From contig VSOZ01000018.1 of NCBI GenBank assembly GCA_009775095.1, positions 1 through 64,000 on the forward strand: a stretch of DNA of 64,000 nt, in the 5' to 3' direction. This DNA is from Muribaculum sp. (GTDB lineage: Bacteria; Bacteroidota; Bacteroidia; Bacteroidales; Muribaculaceae). Made by a program: the position numbers and the translations under genes. Shown here piece by piece: positions 42,702 to 50,516 of the stretch (positions are counted from its first letter, which is position 1; every line of letters begins with the position of its first letter). Below the pieces are notes generated by a model. It ran no database searches. It was given only the letters and a program-made list of their open reading frames with translations, and was not told the DNA's origin.

Positions 42702-44111
42702 ATGCTGATTGCCGACAAAATAAACACCCCCGTATTTCACACAGTGGCCGCGGTAGCCGACAGTATGTCGCGCCCATGCTACGTAGTGGGCGGATATGTG
42801 CGCGACATCTTTCTTCAACGCCACTCCAAGGATGTTGACTTCGTTACGGTAGGAAGCGGCATTGAGGTTGCCGAGGCCGTAGCGCGCAAACTCGGCAAAG
42901 GCACCCACTGCAACGTATTTAAAAATTTCGGTACCGCGCAGGTAAAGCACGGCGGCATCGAACTTGAGTTTGTAGGCGCACGACGCGAGTCATACAGCCA
43001 TGACAGCCGCAAGCCGGTCGTGGAGGACGGCACTCTTGACGATGACCTTGCCCGACGCGACTTCACCATAAACGCCATGGCCGTATGTGTCAATGCCGAC
43101 AACTTCGGACAACTCGTAGACCCGTACGACGGCATCGGCGATCTGGACCGTCAGCTTATACGCACACCGCTTGACCCCGACATAACATTCAGCGACGACC
43201 CGTTGCGCATGATGAGGGCCATACGGTTTGCCACACAACTCGGCTTCACCATATACGGAGAGACATTTGATGCCATCACGCGAAATGCATCGCGAATCAC
43301 GATAATCTCGCGCGAGCGCATAGCTGACGAGCTGATGAAAATCATGGCTTCGCCCATGCCCTCCATAGGTTGGGAACTGCTTGAGCTTTGCGGACTGCTC
43401 TCATACATCATGCCCGAACTGCACGCGATGAAAGGGGTTGAGGTGGTAAACGGTCGCGGCCACAAAGACAATTTCCATCATACCCTCACGGTGGTCGACA
43501 ATGTGGCGCGAAAAAGCGACAATGTATGGCTGCGTTGGGCCGCTCTGCTTCACGACATAGCTAAACCCGTTACCAAGCGTTGGGACTCAAAAAACGGTTG
43601 GACGTTTCACAATCACAACTTCATAGGTGCCAAGATGGTGCCCCGCATTTTCCGCGCAATGAGACTGCCGCTTAACGAGAAGATGAAGTATGTGCAGAAG
43701 TTGGTCGAGTTGCATATGCGCCCCATAGCGCTTGTAGAAGAGGAAGTGACCGACTCCGCCGTACGCAGGTTGCTCTTCGATGCCGGCGATGATATAGAGG
43801 ACCTTATGACATTGTGCGAAGCCGACATAACATCCAAAAATCAGGAAAAAGTGCGCCGCTTCCTTGACAACTTCGTACTCGTAAGAAAAAAGATGGAGGA
43901 ACTCGAAGAAAAAGATCGCATACGCAACTTCCAGCCTCCGGTATCGGGCGAAGAGATTATGTCAGTGTTCAACTTGGGTCCGTCGCGGGAAGTGGGCATG
44001 ATAAAAGAACGCATCAAAAACGCCATCCTTGACGGCAGCATACCCAACGAACGCGAAGCCGCGCTCGCCTACATGCACGAAGTAGCCTCGAAACTTGGCA
44101 TCGGCCATTAA
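42702..44111 (+). CDS. cca: tRNA nucleotidyltransferase (CCA-adding type) with HD domain
   Basis: The 469-residue protein has the class II nucleotidyltransferase head (CYVVGGYVRDIFLQRHSKDV then DFVTVG, with the Asp-x-Asp metal pair), RRDFTINAMAV and the ERxxxE-type IISRERIADEL. A middle HD domain follows (HKDNFHHTLTV, LLHDIAKPVTK). It builds or repairs the CCA end of tRNAs. Some family members add only CC or A, or act as poly(A) polymerase; Bacteroidales usually have a single CCA enzyme. It is the last gene before the accessory island. Confidence 0.9.
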   Translation: MLIADKINTPVFHTVAAVADSMSRPCYVVGGYVRDIFLQRHSKDVDFVTVGSGIEVAEAVARKLGKGTHCNVFKNFGTAQVKHGGIELEFVGARRESYSHDSRKPVVEDGTLDDDLARRDFTINAMAVCVNADNFGQLVDPYDGIGDLDRQLIRTPLDPDITFSDDPLRMMRAIRFATQLGFTIYGETFDAITRNASRITIISRERIADELMKIMASPMPSIGWELLELCGLLSYIMPELHAMKGVEVVNGRGHKDNFHHTLTVVDNVARKSDNVWLRWAALLHDIAKPVTKRWDSKNGWTFHNHNFIGAKMVPRIFRAMRLPLNEKMKYVQKLVELHMRPIALVEEEVTDSAVRRLLFDAGDDIEDLMTLCEADITSKNQEKVRRFLDNFVLVRKKMEELEEKDRIRNFQPPVSGEEIMSVFNLGPSREVGMIKERIKNAILDGSIPNEREAALAYMHEVASKLGIGH

Positions 44112-44129
44112 TCGACAATTATAGTATAA

Positions 44130-44444
44130 TTATGCCAATGGCCTAACTACCTCCAATCTAAGGCCGAGAGCATTCACGATCTGACAAAAAAATCCAATAC
44201 CCGGCTCTATTAAACCGCGTTCAATACGTGATATATATGTTTTATTAGTACCTACCTTTTCAGCTAATTCAGACTGCGACATACCTTCTTGCTTTCGGGC
44301 TTCATAAACAAGCTGCCCCATACAATATGCATATACCTCCCTATTGAAAGCCTCTCGCTCGTTGGTTCCTTGTTTGCCATATTTTACATCAAGGATCTCA
44401 TCAAAGCTGCCAACCGTATTATTGTTTTCCTGCATAATATTCAT
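44130..44444 (-). CDS. XRE-family antitoxin of a RelE-type module
   Basis: The 104-residue protein has an N-terminal helical part (1-45) and a C-terminal XRE helix-turn-helix (MSQSELAEKVGTNKTYISRI, about 55-74). It follows the toxin gene on the minus strand and overlaps it by 26 nt (44419-44444), so the pair is translationally coupled with toxin first. It should neutralise the toxin and repress the promoter at 44754-44784. A later in-frame ATG (MQENNNTVG) at 44435 is also possible. Base composition is AT-richer than that of cca. Confidence 0.85.
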   Translation of the reverse strand: MNIMQENNNTVGSFDEILDVKYGKQGTNEREAFNREVYAYCMGQLVYEARKQEGMSQSELAEKVGTNKTYISRIERGLIEPGIGFFCQIVNALGLRLEVVRPLA

Positions 44445-44745
44445 TTTTTATTTGGATTGCCTTCTCAATCTCTCTATTAGGAGTTTTTTGTGTTTTCTTT
44501 TGGAATCCATTAAACAACATCACAATATTACCACTGTCAAAAATAAAGAAAGCTCGATAGATATTACTTTTATGTGAAACTCTGATCTCATATATCCCAT
44601 CTCGAACAAATTTCACAAATTTTTCACTGATCCAATCTTCAATTTTCAACATAGCGAGCACATAATCCATTTTTCTTTGCGCGCCATTGTCAAGAGCTCG
44701 ATAGAATGAAATAATCCTTGTAATATAATATCTTACGCTCTTCAT
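44419..44745 (-). CDS. RelE/HigB-like toxin (phage Gp49-like)
   Basis: The 108-residue basic protein fits the RelE/ParE-fold toxins of the Gp49/DUF891 type: IEDWISEKFVKFVRDGIYEI, RVSHKSNIYRAFFIFDSGN, IVMLFNGFQKKTQKTPNREI. It is the first gene of a two-gene minus-strand operon with an XRE antitoxin. It probably cleaves mRNA on the ribosome when free. Start at 44745, 8 nt after the -7 box, so the leader is nearly absent. Confidence 0.85.
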   Translation of the reverse strand: MKSVRYYITRIISFYRALDNGAQRKMDYVLAMLKIEDWISEKFVKFVRDGIYEIRVSHKSNIYRAFFIFDSGNIVMLFNGFQKKTQKTPNREIEKAIQIKNEYYAGKQ

Positions 44746-44753
44746 TCATTTTG

Positions 44754-44784
44754 CAAATATATGCAAAGTTTACAAATAAAACAA
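44754..44784 (-). promoter_or_regulatory. Promoter of the RelE-XRE module
   Basis: On the minus strand TTG (44784-44782) and TATATTTG (44761-44754) are spaced 20 nt. Confidence 0.7.
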
Positions 44785-44871
44785 CTCCAAGATTTAAAAA
44801 GATCGGATGTAACGGGACAAAATGTTGTCAATTTGCGGTACCTATGTGACAGATAGTTAGCTGTATGGGAG

Positions 44872-45504
44872 TTATCGGGCAGACAGAGTCGGGGCGAACT
44901 TTGGTATCGTGTCGAGGCACACGGCTTTCAGGCGGTTCAGGTCGTTTATGGGACGTCGGTATTTTATGCGTCGGTTTATGAGCTTGAACACGGCTTCCGT
45001 AGCCTGATTGCGTGTCAGCCCAGACTCATTGCACAGACGCAGCACAAACACATTGTCCTGCATGATGCTGCGCACGGTGTCGTGCAGCGGTGTCGAGGGT
45101 GTGCCCTCCTGAAAAAATCGGGTTACGGCGACGGGGGCGTGTTGCGGAGTGGTCGGCAAGGCGGCTTCTGCCTTTATGGCGATACCGGGAGCGGTAATCT
45201 CGGACTGTGTGGGTTGTACCGGCTCCGATGTCTTAGTGTGCTTATGTGTTTGACCGACTTTGGGTAACGCATGTGCACGGCGTAGGGCGCGGCGTTCGCG
45301 GGCACGCATGTTGGCGCGTTTGCGTCGGTCGATTGTGGCCTTCGCCATAAGAAAGCCCATCATCGACGCGGCGTCAAGATTGTCGGGCATAGTATCGTTG
45401 GCCTGATACTCCTTTATAGCTTCGGTAAGCGATTGCTGTTGCTCCTCGGGAAGCAGCGATATAGCGAGTGACCATTCGCTGTCAAACTTGAATGTCTTTT
45501 TCAT
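44872..45504 (-). CDS. Hypothetical protein, possibly DUF6291-like
   Basis: From the ATG at 45504 (MKKTFKFDSEWSLAISLLPE) this is a 210-residue soluble protein. The N-terminal 60 residues resemble the small helical domain seen in phage- and plasmid-borne DUF6291 proteins. A basic stretch (DRRKRANMRARERRALRRAH) and a low-complexity Pro/Thr/Ala linker follow. The C-terminal 70 residues (LCNESGLTRNQATEAVFKLI) could be a winged helix. A GTG at 45534 is excluded because it lies inside the -7 element. No function is proposed; the layout suggests DNA binding. Confidence 0.6.
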   Translation of the reverse strand: MKKTFKFDSEWSLAISLLPEEQQQSLTEAIKEYQANDTMPDNLDAASMMGFLMAKATIDRRKRANMRARERRALRRAHALPKVGQTHKHTKTSEPVQPTQSEITAPGIAIKAEAALPTTPQHAPVAVTRFFQEGTPSTPLHDTVRSIMQDNVFVLRLCNESGLTRNQATEAVFKLINRRIKYRRPINDLNRLKAVCLDTIPKFAPTLSAR

Positions 45505-45533
45505 GTAGTATGCGGTTAAGATTGATTTCGTCA

Positions 45534-45564
45534 CAAAGATAACATCTCAAAAACGCGATGTCAA
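45534..45564 (-). promoter_or_regulatory. Promoter of the hypothetical gene at 44872
   Basis: On the minus strand TTGACA starts at 45564 and TATCTTTG covers 45541-45534, spaced 20 nt. This sets the start codon at 45504. Confidence 0.75.
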
Positions 45565-45708
45565 GTCTTTCCGCAATTTTTTTACATGACATACTAAATT
45601 TATAAATCAAGACTCAAACGTGCAAGAAAGCACGTAGATTAGCGGCAATGTAGATAAGATTTCCGGCATTTGACATGCAATAATGTATGCTGCATTTATG
45701 GAATTTTA

Positions 45709-45716
45709 TAACTTTG
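45709..45716 (+). promoter_or_regulatory. -7 element of the zincin lipoprotein genes
   Basis: TAACTTTG lies 66 nt before the ATG at 45782 and excludes an in-frame ATG at 45683. The -33 element is weak. Confidence 0.55.
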
Positions 45717-45781
45717 TACCCCATTTTCCCAATTGGAATTATTTTAAATCAATCATAATTAGGTACTATCAGGAACAACCA

Positions 45782-47866
45782 ATGAGAAAAAACATTCTTA
45801 ACTGTCTTTACTTCTTAATGTGCAGTCTTTTATTGCTGACCGGTTGCAAAGAGGACGAAATTTCAGATACCGGTTCGGAAGGCGGAAATACCCCGGATAA
45901 CGAACTATTCGTGAAGTTGACTGCGGCAGATTACAATTCAGACAACACCTACTATATACTCAATGACAATGAGCCTTCAGATGTCTACTTCGACAACAGC
46001 CAACGTAGTTTTTATGTAATTCAACCATTACAGCTTACTCTTGATGACAACCACTATTTTCAACTTCGCTTCTACAGCCCGCGTAAGTTGTCAAACGTAA
46101 CCATATGGGCAAAAATAGACGGTTATGAAGAAGCGTTCAAATTTATGGAACTGGAAGAAATCAGACCATTTCAACAGCTACGGTTACACATACCCTTTGC
46201 ATCCAAAGACTTGACTGCGTATACCCGGAGTGGAAAAAAGATCCAAATTATGGCGAATCCGTATCTGACCGGTGAAAACTTTACTTTCGAGGTGGAGAGT
46301 GACGATCCGTATTACAAAAAGTTGCAATCCATTAAATGTAAGTGGTTGATCACATTCAGCGGCTATAGTGGCGAGGGTAATTGGAAATACAAGCTTCTCC
46401 CTCCTCATGCACGCGAAGCGGTAGCTCTGGCTCTAAACATGGGCTATATGTATTCGTCAGAAATATTCGAAATGGCATTGCATGAATTTGGCCCATTGCA
46501 TAAAGACAACAACAAAACACTTATTGACAAGGATTTATTATTAAAGCAAGTTCTCAATCATTCAGGATTGCGTTTCGGACACTGCAGCGGAGTTAACGGT
46601 TTGGGAGGCGGCATAACATACGGTTTGAACGAATGGTGCTACATAGAACACTATGCCGACGACACAAATGAGACACATACAGTATTCCATGAACTGGGAC
46701 ACTGTCTGGGTTATGGACACAACGGCAACATGACCTATGAACAAACCGGACCGGGCTGGATTACGCTTTGCGCCAACGTATATCGGTCGATGTCGCTTGA
46801 CAAGGAGCTTCCGGTATATTCACGACGTTTTATGCACACCCGTACAAATAAAAACAGATACAGCAAAAACAACCTGTATCAGGCATCCAAGTATGTCATC
46901 GAAGATCCTGAACTCGACGCTATAGATGGCGGTCTGTCGCCACTGCGTGAAGAGACGACCGACTTAGGAGGAAATGACGGAGAACCGCTTTCATTCAAAT
47001 TGGATTACACGGCACTGCCCGGGGCTACATCCGCTTCTTTCCGACCCAAAGATGTATATGTATACGGCGACACTCTTTACGTAGTAAATGATGCCGATAA
47101 CAATTACAGCCTTGAGGTATTCAGCATGGCAGAAGGAAATATCGCCCATATGGAAAGCATCAGAGAATGGACTGAGCAAAATACTATAAAGAGTTTCAAA
47201 GGGCGTCCAAACGGTGTCGTACGGGCCAATGGAAAAATTTATGTCACCCATGAAGGCAATCGCACGGAAATATTCGATGCAAAAGACCACACCTTCATAA
47301 CATGTATCGGAAACGGCAACTGGGGCACGGGCTCCAACCAGACCGTACATGCTTTTGACATAGTGCTATACAAGGGCGCTATAATGATTCGCGACAAAAG
47401 GTATGTAGATTTCGTACAAGAACAGACTGTATATCCGGGAGAGATCATGTACATATTCTCACGGTCGGAAAATCTCGGAGAGTCAGGCGGCACTTACGGA
47501 ATGGCTATAAACGAGCAGACAGGACAGCTCTATTCCACTCATCCTGCAAAACGCATAGACATACTCGACCCCGGCAACATACGTGAATGTATAGCCCTCA
47601 CACGCACACGACAGCTGACTTACAAGAACAATCCTTATGCACTTGATTTCGGCAAAGGACGTATGTTTGTAAGTTCCAACGGCTATGAAAAGTTCTGCGA
47701 TGTCAATCCGGCGACCGGAGATATCGTTAAAAACCACACTGTCATAGGAAGCATAACCTTACAGGCACCCGAAAAGTTCTGCATACGCCGCAATACATTG
47801 TTTATCATCGACCGGATAAAGAACGGAGCATGTGTATATGCCATTCCCATGAGTGAATTGAAATAA
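45782..47866 (+). CDS. Zincin-type metallopeptidase lipoprotein with propeller-like C-terminal domain
   Basis: From 45782 the protein has 694 residues. A lipoprotein signal (SLLLLTGC) is followed by KEDE, an acidic tail like the Bacteroidetes surface-export signal. Residues about 40-210 look like a beta-rich accessory domain. The peptidase motif HELGHCLGYGH (His303, Glu304, His307, His313) is the long HExxHxxGxxH zincin form. Residues about 420-694 carry repeated blade-like segments (VYVYGDTLYVVNDADNN, KIYVTHEGNRTEIFDAKDHT, KGRMFVSSNGYEKFCDV), suggesting a beta-propeller. That part is clearly related to the next gene (shared ITCIGNGNW). The two genes are 16 nt apart. It is probably a surface protease with a ligand- or glycan-binding module; substrate unknown. 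Confidence 0.75.
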   Translation: MRKNILNCLYFLMCSLLLLTGCKEDEISDTGSEGGNTPDNELFVKLTAADYNSDNTYYILNDNEPSDVYFDNSQRSFYVIQPLQLTLDDNHYFQLRFYSPRKLSNVTIWAKIDGYEEAFKFMELEEIRPFQQLRLHIPFASKDLTAYTRSGKKIQIMANPYLTGENFTFEVESDDPYYKKLQSIKCKWLITFSGYSGEGNWKYKLLPPHAREAVALALNMGYMYSSEIFEMALHEFGPLHKDNNKTLIDKDLLLKQVLNHSGLRFGHCSGVNGLGGGITYGLNEWCYIEHYADDTNETHTVFHELGHCLGYGHNGNMTYEQTGPGWITLCANVYRSMSLDKELPVYSRRFMHTRTNKNRYSKNNLYQASKYVIEDPELDAIDGGLSPLREETTDLGGNDGEPLSFKLDYTALPGATSASFRPKDVYVYGDTLYVVNDADNNYSLEVFSMAEGNIAHMESIREWTEQNTIKSFKGRPNGVVRANGKIYVTHEGNRTEIFDAKDHTFITCIGNGNWGTGSNQTVHAFDIVLYKGAIMIRDKRYVDFVQEQTVYPGEIMYIFSRSENLGESGGTYGMAINEQTGQLYSTHPAKRIDILDPGNIRECIALTRTRQLTYKNNPYALDFGKGRMFVSSNGYEKFCDVNPATGDIVKNHTVIGSITLQAPEKFCIRRNTLFIIDRIKNGACVYAIPMSELK

Positions 47867-47882
47867 GAGCATAACCCTATAA

Positions 47883-48938
47883 ATGAAAAATAACGACATG
47901 AAGATATATACTTACATACTGATAATGCTGCTTGGTATTTTGACAACGCAATGCGGCAAAGATGAGATTGCTGATTTGGAGCCGGACCTGACCGACCCGG
48001 ATGACTACAACAGCTACTGGTATTACTCCTACGAGGCAGCACAGCTGATTGACGGTCACACATTTGGCATGGAGGTGGAAGAGTTCACACCCTATACGGT
48101 AGTTCATCTGGGCGACACACTGTTTATAGCTAACACGGGAAATGACGGTAACAGTCTGATTTTGTTCTCTCAGAAAGAAAATAAGCCGTTCAAAACGTTG
48201 AAAACATGGAGATTCAACGGTAAAATGCTGCAATTCGAGAGTAGCATAGAAGCTATTGTGCCGGCAGGAGAACGGTTATATGTGGCCGAACGCCAGTCAC
48301 GCATACATGTATTCAGCCTTCCGCATCTTACCTACATCACCTGCATCGGCAACGGCAACTGGGGAGGCCCTGTTTTTCAGGCACAAGCTCTTACCGTCAA
48401 TAACGGTCTTATCTACGCACGCGACAAGAACGGAAAAGTCAGCATCTATAAGGAATCGGAAGTCACGCCGGAAAACTACCAGAAAACAGGACGTTATCGG
48501 CAGGTTGCCGGCAACGGTACGTCAAACAATGCTTTTGCACCACACTATATGCAGTTTGTGGAGGATGGAAAGCTCCTGCTTACCGATTATGAAGGAAAAA
48601 GGATACGAGTACTTGATGGAGGATTGGTAAATGATTATTTGGAAAATAACAGCTCCATCGACATTGATGATCTGACACTGTCACTTGACTTTAAACCGAA
48701 AACGTTGGCCGTGGGAAAGGCACGGTTGTATGTCACCGGCGATAATAACGCCATCAACATATATGACAAGCAGTCGCAGAAATGGAGCCACAGACTGAAG
48801 TCGGTCAAAGGATACGCATTCGCCCAACCCGCCCGTATCTACGCACAAAACGACTCCGTGCTCTGGGTTTCAGACACTCACAATGCAAAGCGCACACTGG
48901 TAAAAGTCGCTATCCACAAAGGCGAAATACGAGAATAA
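47883..48938 (+). CDS. Lipoprotein with propeller-like domain, relative of the zincin C-terminal half
   Basis: The 351-residue protein has a lipoprotein signal (YILIMLLGILTTQC) followed by GKDE. An in-frame ATG at 47898 (MKIYTYILIM) is an equally good start. The mature part is made of blade-like repeats (VVHLGDTLFIANTGNDGN, GERLYVAERQSRIHVFSLPH, KARLYVTGDNNAINIYDKQS). The block YITCIGNGNWGG, then VNNGLIYARDKNGKVSIY, closely parallels FITCIGNGNWGT and YKGAIMIRDKRYVDF in the preceding zincin protein. No peptidase motif is present. It probably arose by partial duplication and could form a surface complex with the protease. Confidence 0.7.
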   Translation: MKNNDMKIYTYILIMLLGILTTQCGKDEIADLEPDLTDPDDYNSYWYYSYEAAQLIDGHTFGMEVEEFTPYTVVHLGDTLFIANTGNDGNSLILFSQKENKPFKTLKTWRFNGKMLQFESSIEAIVPAGERLYVAERQSRIHVFSLPHLTYITCIGNGNWGGPVFQAQALTVNNGLIYARDKNGKVSIYKESEVTPENYQKTGRYRQVAGNGTSNNAFAPHYMQFVEDGKLLLTDYEGKRIRVLDGGLVNDYLENNSSIDIDDLTLSLDFKPKTLAVGKARLYVTGDNNAINIYDKQSQKWSHRLKSVKGYAFAQPARIYAQNDSVLWVSDTHNAKRTLVKVAIHKGEIRE

Positions 48939-48962
48939 CGAACCACACAAGCTGAAAATGCC

Positions 48963-48998
48963 AATAAAAAAGGAGGCTGTGGCAAAATGCACAGCCTC
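48963..48998 (-). terminator. Terminator of the 42-residue ORF
   Basis: GAGGCTGTG/CACAGCCTC (48973-48981, 48990-48998) form a perfect 9-bp stem. Only the minus strand has a T tract beyond it (TTTTTTATT), so it ends minus-strand transcription. The same stem occurs at 50176-50203 in plus orientation. Confidence 0.75.
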
Positions 48999-49021
48999 GG
49001 TGTAATCATAACCTTTGTGCA

Positions 49022-49150
49022 TCAATATGACAAACGCTGCGAACCTAAATATTGTCTTTGCGCGGCTGTATGCAGCTCATCCACTTCGGCCGATATTCCC
49101 GTATCGACAAGGCCCTGCAGCTTTTTGATGTCTGATGTTATTTTACTCAT
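49022..49150 (-). CDS. Small protein of 42 residues
   Basis: An ATG at 49150 opens a 42-codon frame ending in TGA at 49022-49024. It begins MSKITSDIKKLQGLVDTGIS and continues with an amphipathic, charged helix-like stretch to the end. The support is its good composition for a soluble helical peptide, its location in an otherwise empty spacer, and a strong minus-strand terminator 24 nt after the stop. No family is recognised. Proteins of this size next to toxin-antitoxin modules can be regulators or remnants. No clear promoter was found for it. Confidence 0.45.
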   Translation of the reverse strand: MSKITSDIKKLQGLVDTGISAEVDELHTAAQRQYLGSQRLSY

Positions 49151-49199
49151 AATATGATTGATTCTGATCAATAAAAGCCCCGACCGAAGCCGAGGCCAA

Positions 49200-49243
49200 G
49201 TGTCAAATAGACTTAGTGGTCAAACAAAAGAGACTATTGACAC
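49200..49243. repeat. Imperfect inverted repeat upstream of hicA
   Basis: GTGTCAAATAG (49200-49210) and CTATTGACAC (49234-49243) are near-complementary around a 23-nt spacer. It lies between the small ORF and the hicAB promoter and could be a binding site or a remnant of an insertion end. The rest of 49151-49342 is AT-rich with no gene. Confidence 0.4.
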
Positions 49244-49342
49244 CGTTTGTCTTAAAACTTAATGAGTACTTTAATTATTAGGATTAAAGACACTGCAAGA
49301 TAAGATTATTTTAGTTTTTGTGCAATTTTTCTTCTGATAAAC

Positions 49343-49391
49343 TTGCATCCATGGAGCAAAAATGCTACCTTCGTATTGTTGTTAACAACAA
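49343..49391 (+). promoter_or_regulatory. hicAB promoter with 16-bp palindromic operator
   Basis: TTG (49343-49345) and TACCTTCG (49366-49373, one base off TAnnTTTG) are spaced 20 nt. Directly over the expected transcription start lies TTGTTGTTAACAACAA (49376-49391), a perfect palindrome. The HicB homologue has a helix-turn-helix-like C terminus, so this is the likely autorepression operator. Confidence 0.7.
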
Positions 49392-49406
49392 GAGTACATT
49401 AATTTC

Positions 49407-49598
49407 ATGAAGTATTCCGAATTAGAAGCTGAATTAACAGCTTCAGGATGCTGGGTCATTCGGAAAGGCGGTAATCATCTGATATGGTATTCGCCGATTA
49501 CGGATAAGAAATTTCCACTTGGACATCACGGCTCAAAGGAAGTTCCACCTTCTACCGAGCACAGCGTCCGCCGACTCTCCGGGGTTAAGAAATCCTGA
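49407..49598 (+). CDS. hicA: HicA-type toxin
   Basis: The 63-residue protein matches HicA, a small double-stranded-RNA-binding-fold mRNA interferase: MKYSELEAELTASGCWVIRK, then GGNHLIWYSP with the conserved catalytic His, and HHGSKEVPPSTEHSVRRLSG. It is the first gene of a module with hicB 138 nt downstream, an unusually wide gap filled by two hairpins. Confidence 0.88.
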   Translation: MKYSELEAELTASGCWVIRKGGNHLIWYSPITDKKFPLGHHGSKEVPPSTEHSVRRLSGVKKS

Positions 49599-49616
49599 CA
49601 GTCGGAATTCCGAAAG

Positions 49617-49645
49617 ATGAGTCGGGGGAGCAATCCCCCACTCAT
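49617..49645 (+). other. Strong hairpin in the hicA-hicB gap
   Basis: ATGAGT-C-GGGGGA (49617-49629) pairs with TCCCCCACTCAT (49634-49645) around a GCAA tetraloop with one bulged C. There is no T tract behind it, so it is not a plain terminator. It may protect or block the hicA 3' end. Confidence 0.6.
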
Positions 49646-49683
49646 TACTTCATAACTTAATCGTGAGGATCGTTGTTAAGAAT

Positions 49684-49709
49684 AAAGGAGGCATCAAAAC
49701 CTCCTTTTC
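49684..49709 (+). terminator. Possible attenuator between hicA and hicB
   Basis: AAAGGAGG (49684-49691) and CCTCCTTT (49700-49707) form an 8-bp stem with a short T run. It would reduce read-through from hicA into hicB. Confidence 0.55.
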
Positions 49710-49736
49710 ATAAGATTTTAATAGTTTCATTCATAT

Positions 49737-50132
49737 ATGAAAGCGAATATAATTTTTGAAATGGCAAAGGATGGCGGATGCTCCTGCTATATGTTGGAGG
49801 AAGTACCCGACTTTGGTCTGCTTGGTTATGGGAATACTCCTCAGGAGGCAAAAGCCGACATGCTGAAAGCCTATGAGGAAATCAAAGAGATTCTTGTGGC
49901 CGAGGGTAAAACTCCGACAGAATTGGAGTTCGTGTACCACTATGACATGAAATCTTTTTTTGAGTATTTCGACTTCTTGAATGTATCAAAGGTTGCTGAA
50001 AGAGCAGGTATCAATCCATCGCTCATGCGTAAATACACATCGGGAGTGGCCAATGCCGGGGAAGGTCAGTATCTGAAACTCCAAAAAGCGATACACTCAA
50101 TCGCACACGAATTGGCTGCCGCCAATTTCTAA
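49737..50132 (+). CDS. hicB: HicB-type antitoxin with C-terminal helix-turn-helix
   Basis: The 131-residue protein has the HicB partial RNase H-like fold (1-60: MKANIIFEMAKDGGCSCYML, PDFGLLGYGNTPQEAKADML) and a C-terminal DNA-binding helix-turn-helix (VSKVAERAGINPSLMRKYTS). The protein should bind HicA and repress the palindrome at 49376-49391. It starts 27 nt after the internal hairpin. Followed by a terminator at 50176. Confidence 0.88.
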   Translation: MKANIIFEMAKDGGCSCYMLEEVPDFGLLGYGNTPQEAKADMLKAYEEIKEILVAEGKTPTELEFVYHYDMKSFFEYFDFLNVSKVAERAGINPSLMRKYTSGVANAGEGQYLKLQKAIHSIAHELAAANF

Positions 50133-50175
50133 AATATCCCTGCCCGTGAGGGTGGACTTCATAAATTAATGTACG

Positions 50176-50208
50176 GAGGCTGTGGCAAAATATGCACAGC
50201 CTCTTTTT
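50176..50208 (+). terminator. Terminator of hicAB
   Basis: GAGGCTGTG (50176-50184) pairs with CACAGCCTC (50195-50203), followed by TTTTT. The stem is identical to the minus-strand terminator at 48973. Confidence 0.8.
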
Positions 50209-50516
50209 GATAGAAAAACTTAATTATTATTTATAAATTACGCAAATGAGCTGAGTATCAGAGGTATTTATATGAACGTGGGTACTAATTGTGTACTTTT
50301 GTGGAAGTTGGCGGAAATCTGAGGAAAAGAGATTTTGCATTTTTAGTTCTTGTTAATGATTATTACCTGCGCCAATTTGCTTGTTTTACTTGTGCCGGTT
50401 AGGATATAGTATCCACATACTTTTTTATTTGTCATTAAAAAATAGCAAGAATCGGGTCGTATGGGACTTTTTGCCGTTGTAATTTTGCAGCGTCAAATAA
50501 AAATCGTATTTTAGAT
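50209..50516. other. Gene-free spacer before the alkylation-repair operon
   Basis: No credible ORF on either strand. It is AT-rich and contains the direct-repeat copy at 50280-50301 and a -7 element TAATTTTG at 50480-50487, 30 nt before the first gene. No TTG is seen at the -33 distance, so the operon may need an activator; the AraC-type Ada protein in the operon is a candidate. Confidence 0.5.
50280..50301 (+). repeat. Candidate left attachment-like repeat
   Basis: GGGTAC, 5 nt, GTGTACTTTTG. The same pattern with the same spacing occurs at 57528-57550 (one extra T). Each copy contains an inner GTAC..TGTAC dyad. The two copies flank the repair operon and the integrase (about 7.25 kb). Confidence 0.45.

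Noticed and set aside
44872..45504. Replication initiator protein of a plasmid remnant.
   Set aside because: The C-terminal winged-helix impression is weak, and the iteron-like repeats are 10 kb away, so a replication role is not supported.
45683..45781. Upstream start of the zincin lipoprotein at 45683.
   Set aside because: It precedes the -7 element and would bury the lipoprotein signal 33 residues from the N terminus.
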